The position numbers were made by a program, and so were the translations under genes. From Chloroflexota bacterium (GTDB lineage Bacteria; Chloroflexota; Dehalococcoidia; Dehalococcoidales; RBG-16-60-22): DNA of 5,261 nucleotides. Position 1 is the first letter of the stretch. Each line of letters opens with the position of its first letter. A model generated the notes under the pieces. The model did no database searches. It worked only from the letters and a program-made list of their open reading frames with translations, and was not told the DNA's origin. The stretch spans positions 1-5,261 of the forward strand of contig JANYKH010000229.1 of the NCBI GenBank assembly GCA_025358235.1, given 5' to 3'. This document shows, piece after piece, positions 5,027-5,261 of the stretch.

Positions 5027-5261
5027 GTGGAACGTACCAGACCGAATCTAAATGAAGAGCGCCGCCTGCGCCGCCAGGGCTACAATCTCATCGCCGGGAT
5101 TGACGAAGTGGGGCGGGGCGCCATGGCGGGGCCTGTAGTGGCCGCCGCTGTAATCCTACCCAAAAAAATCAAAGGGGACTGGGTGGAGGAGGTGCGGGAC
5201 AGCAAGTTCCTCAGCCCTGCCGCCCGTGAAACCCTTGAGCCGCTTATCCGCGGCGTGGCGG
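5027..5261 (+). CDS. rnhB: ribonuclease HII, 5' part (runs off the window)
   Basis: Seventy-eight residues are visible of a protein usually about 200-220 long. Ribonuclease HII cuts the RNA strand of RNA-DNA hybrids and starts removal of single ribonucleotides from DNA. The signature [20 protein letters not shown] (23-42) includes the first two catalytic acids, Asp26 and Glu27, and the GRG loop. DSKFL (58-62) matches the family's DSKxL motif. The last two catalytic aspartates lie beyond the window. The reading frame is closed upstream by TAA at 4994-4996, and GTG at 5027 is the only usual start codon between it and the signature, so I use it. No clear Shine-Dalgarno sequence precedes it. It is about 100 bases from the hemerythrin-like gene, with its own candidate promoter, and is probably a separate unit. 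Confidence 0.9.
   Translation, partial: MERTRPNLNEERRLRRQGYNLIAGIDEVGRGAMAGPVVAAAVILPKKIKGDWVEEVRDSKFLSPAARETLEPLIRGVA

Overview
The window holds two divergent transcription units and the start of a third gene. Base composition is moderately GC-rich (my estimate, not counted). Two kinds of acyl-CoA-forming enzyme, a DUF6125-like protein and a hemerythrin-like protein suggest an anaerobic or microaerophilic environmental bacterium. An uncultured Dehalococcoidia-like Chloroflexota would fit, but that is a weak inference from gene content, and no rRNA or other strong marker is present.

Minus-strand unit (about 2292 down to 11): a promoter with an extended -10 drives a stand-alone ATP-grasp subunit of an NDP-forming acyl-CoA synthetase (1548-2234). 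It is followed 24 bases later by an AMP-forming acyl-CoA synthetase-like protein (30-1523). Both belong to acyl-CoA metabolism. The second protein has unusual substitutions in its core motifs and ends exactly at the position of the usual C-terminal catalytic lysine. A small hairpin follows its stop codon.

Intergenic block (2235-2687): both units are transcribed outwards from here. Besides the two promoters it carries a cluster of perfect inverted repeats (2435-2456, 2467-2485, 2511-2561) and G-rich runs. It contains no convincing gene. The cluster looks like nested interspersed palindromic repeats rather than terminators.

Plus-strand unit (2640-4923): a strong extended -10 promoter lies only about 14 bases ahead of the start codon of a cation diffusion facilitator (CDF)-like membrane protein whose canonical transport site is mostly lost. 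Close behind come a cysteine-rich, internally duplicated DUF6125-like protein and a hemerythrin-like diiron protein. Spacings of 31 and 27 bases suggest co-transcription. A joint role in metal or redox handling is a reasonable hypothesis but is not shown by the sequence.

After an AT-rich gap with a 14-base perfect palindrome, the 5' part of rnhB (ribonuclease HII) begins with a GTG codon and runs off the window. I found no RNA gene, insertion sequence or CRISPR array.
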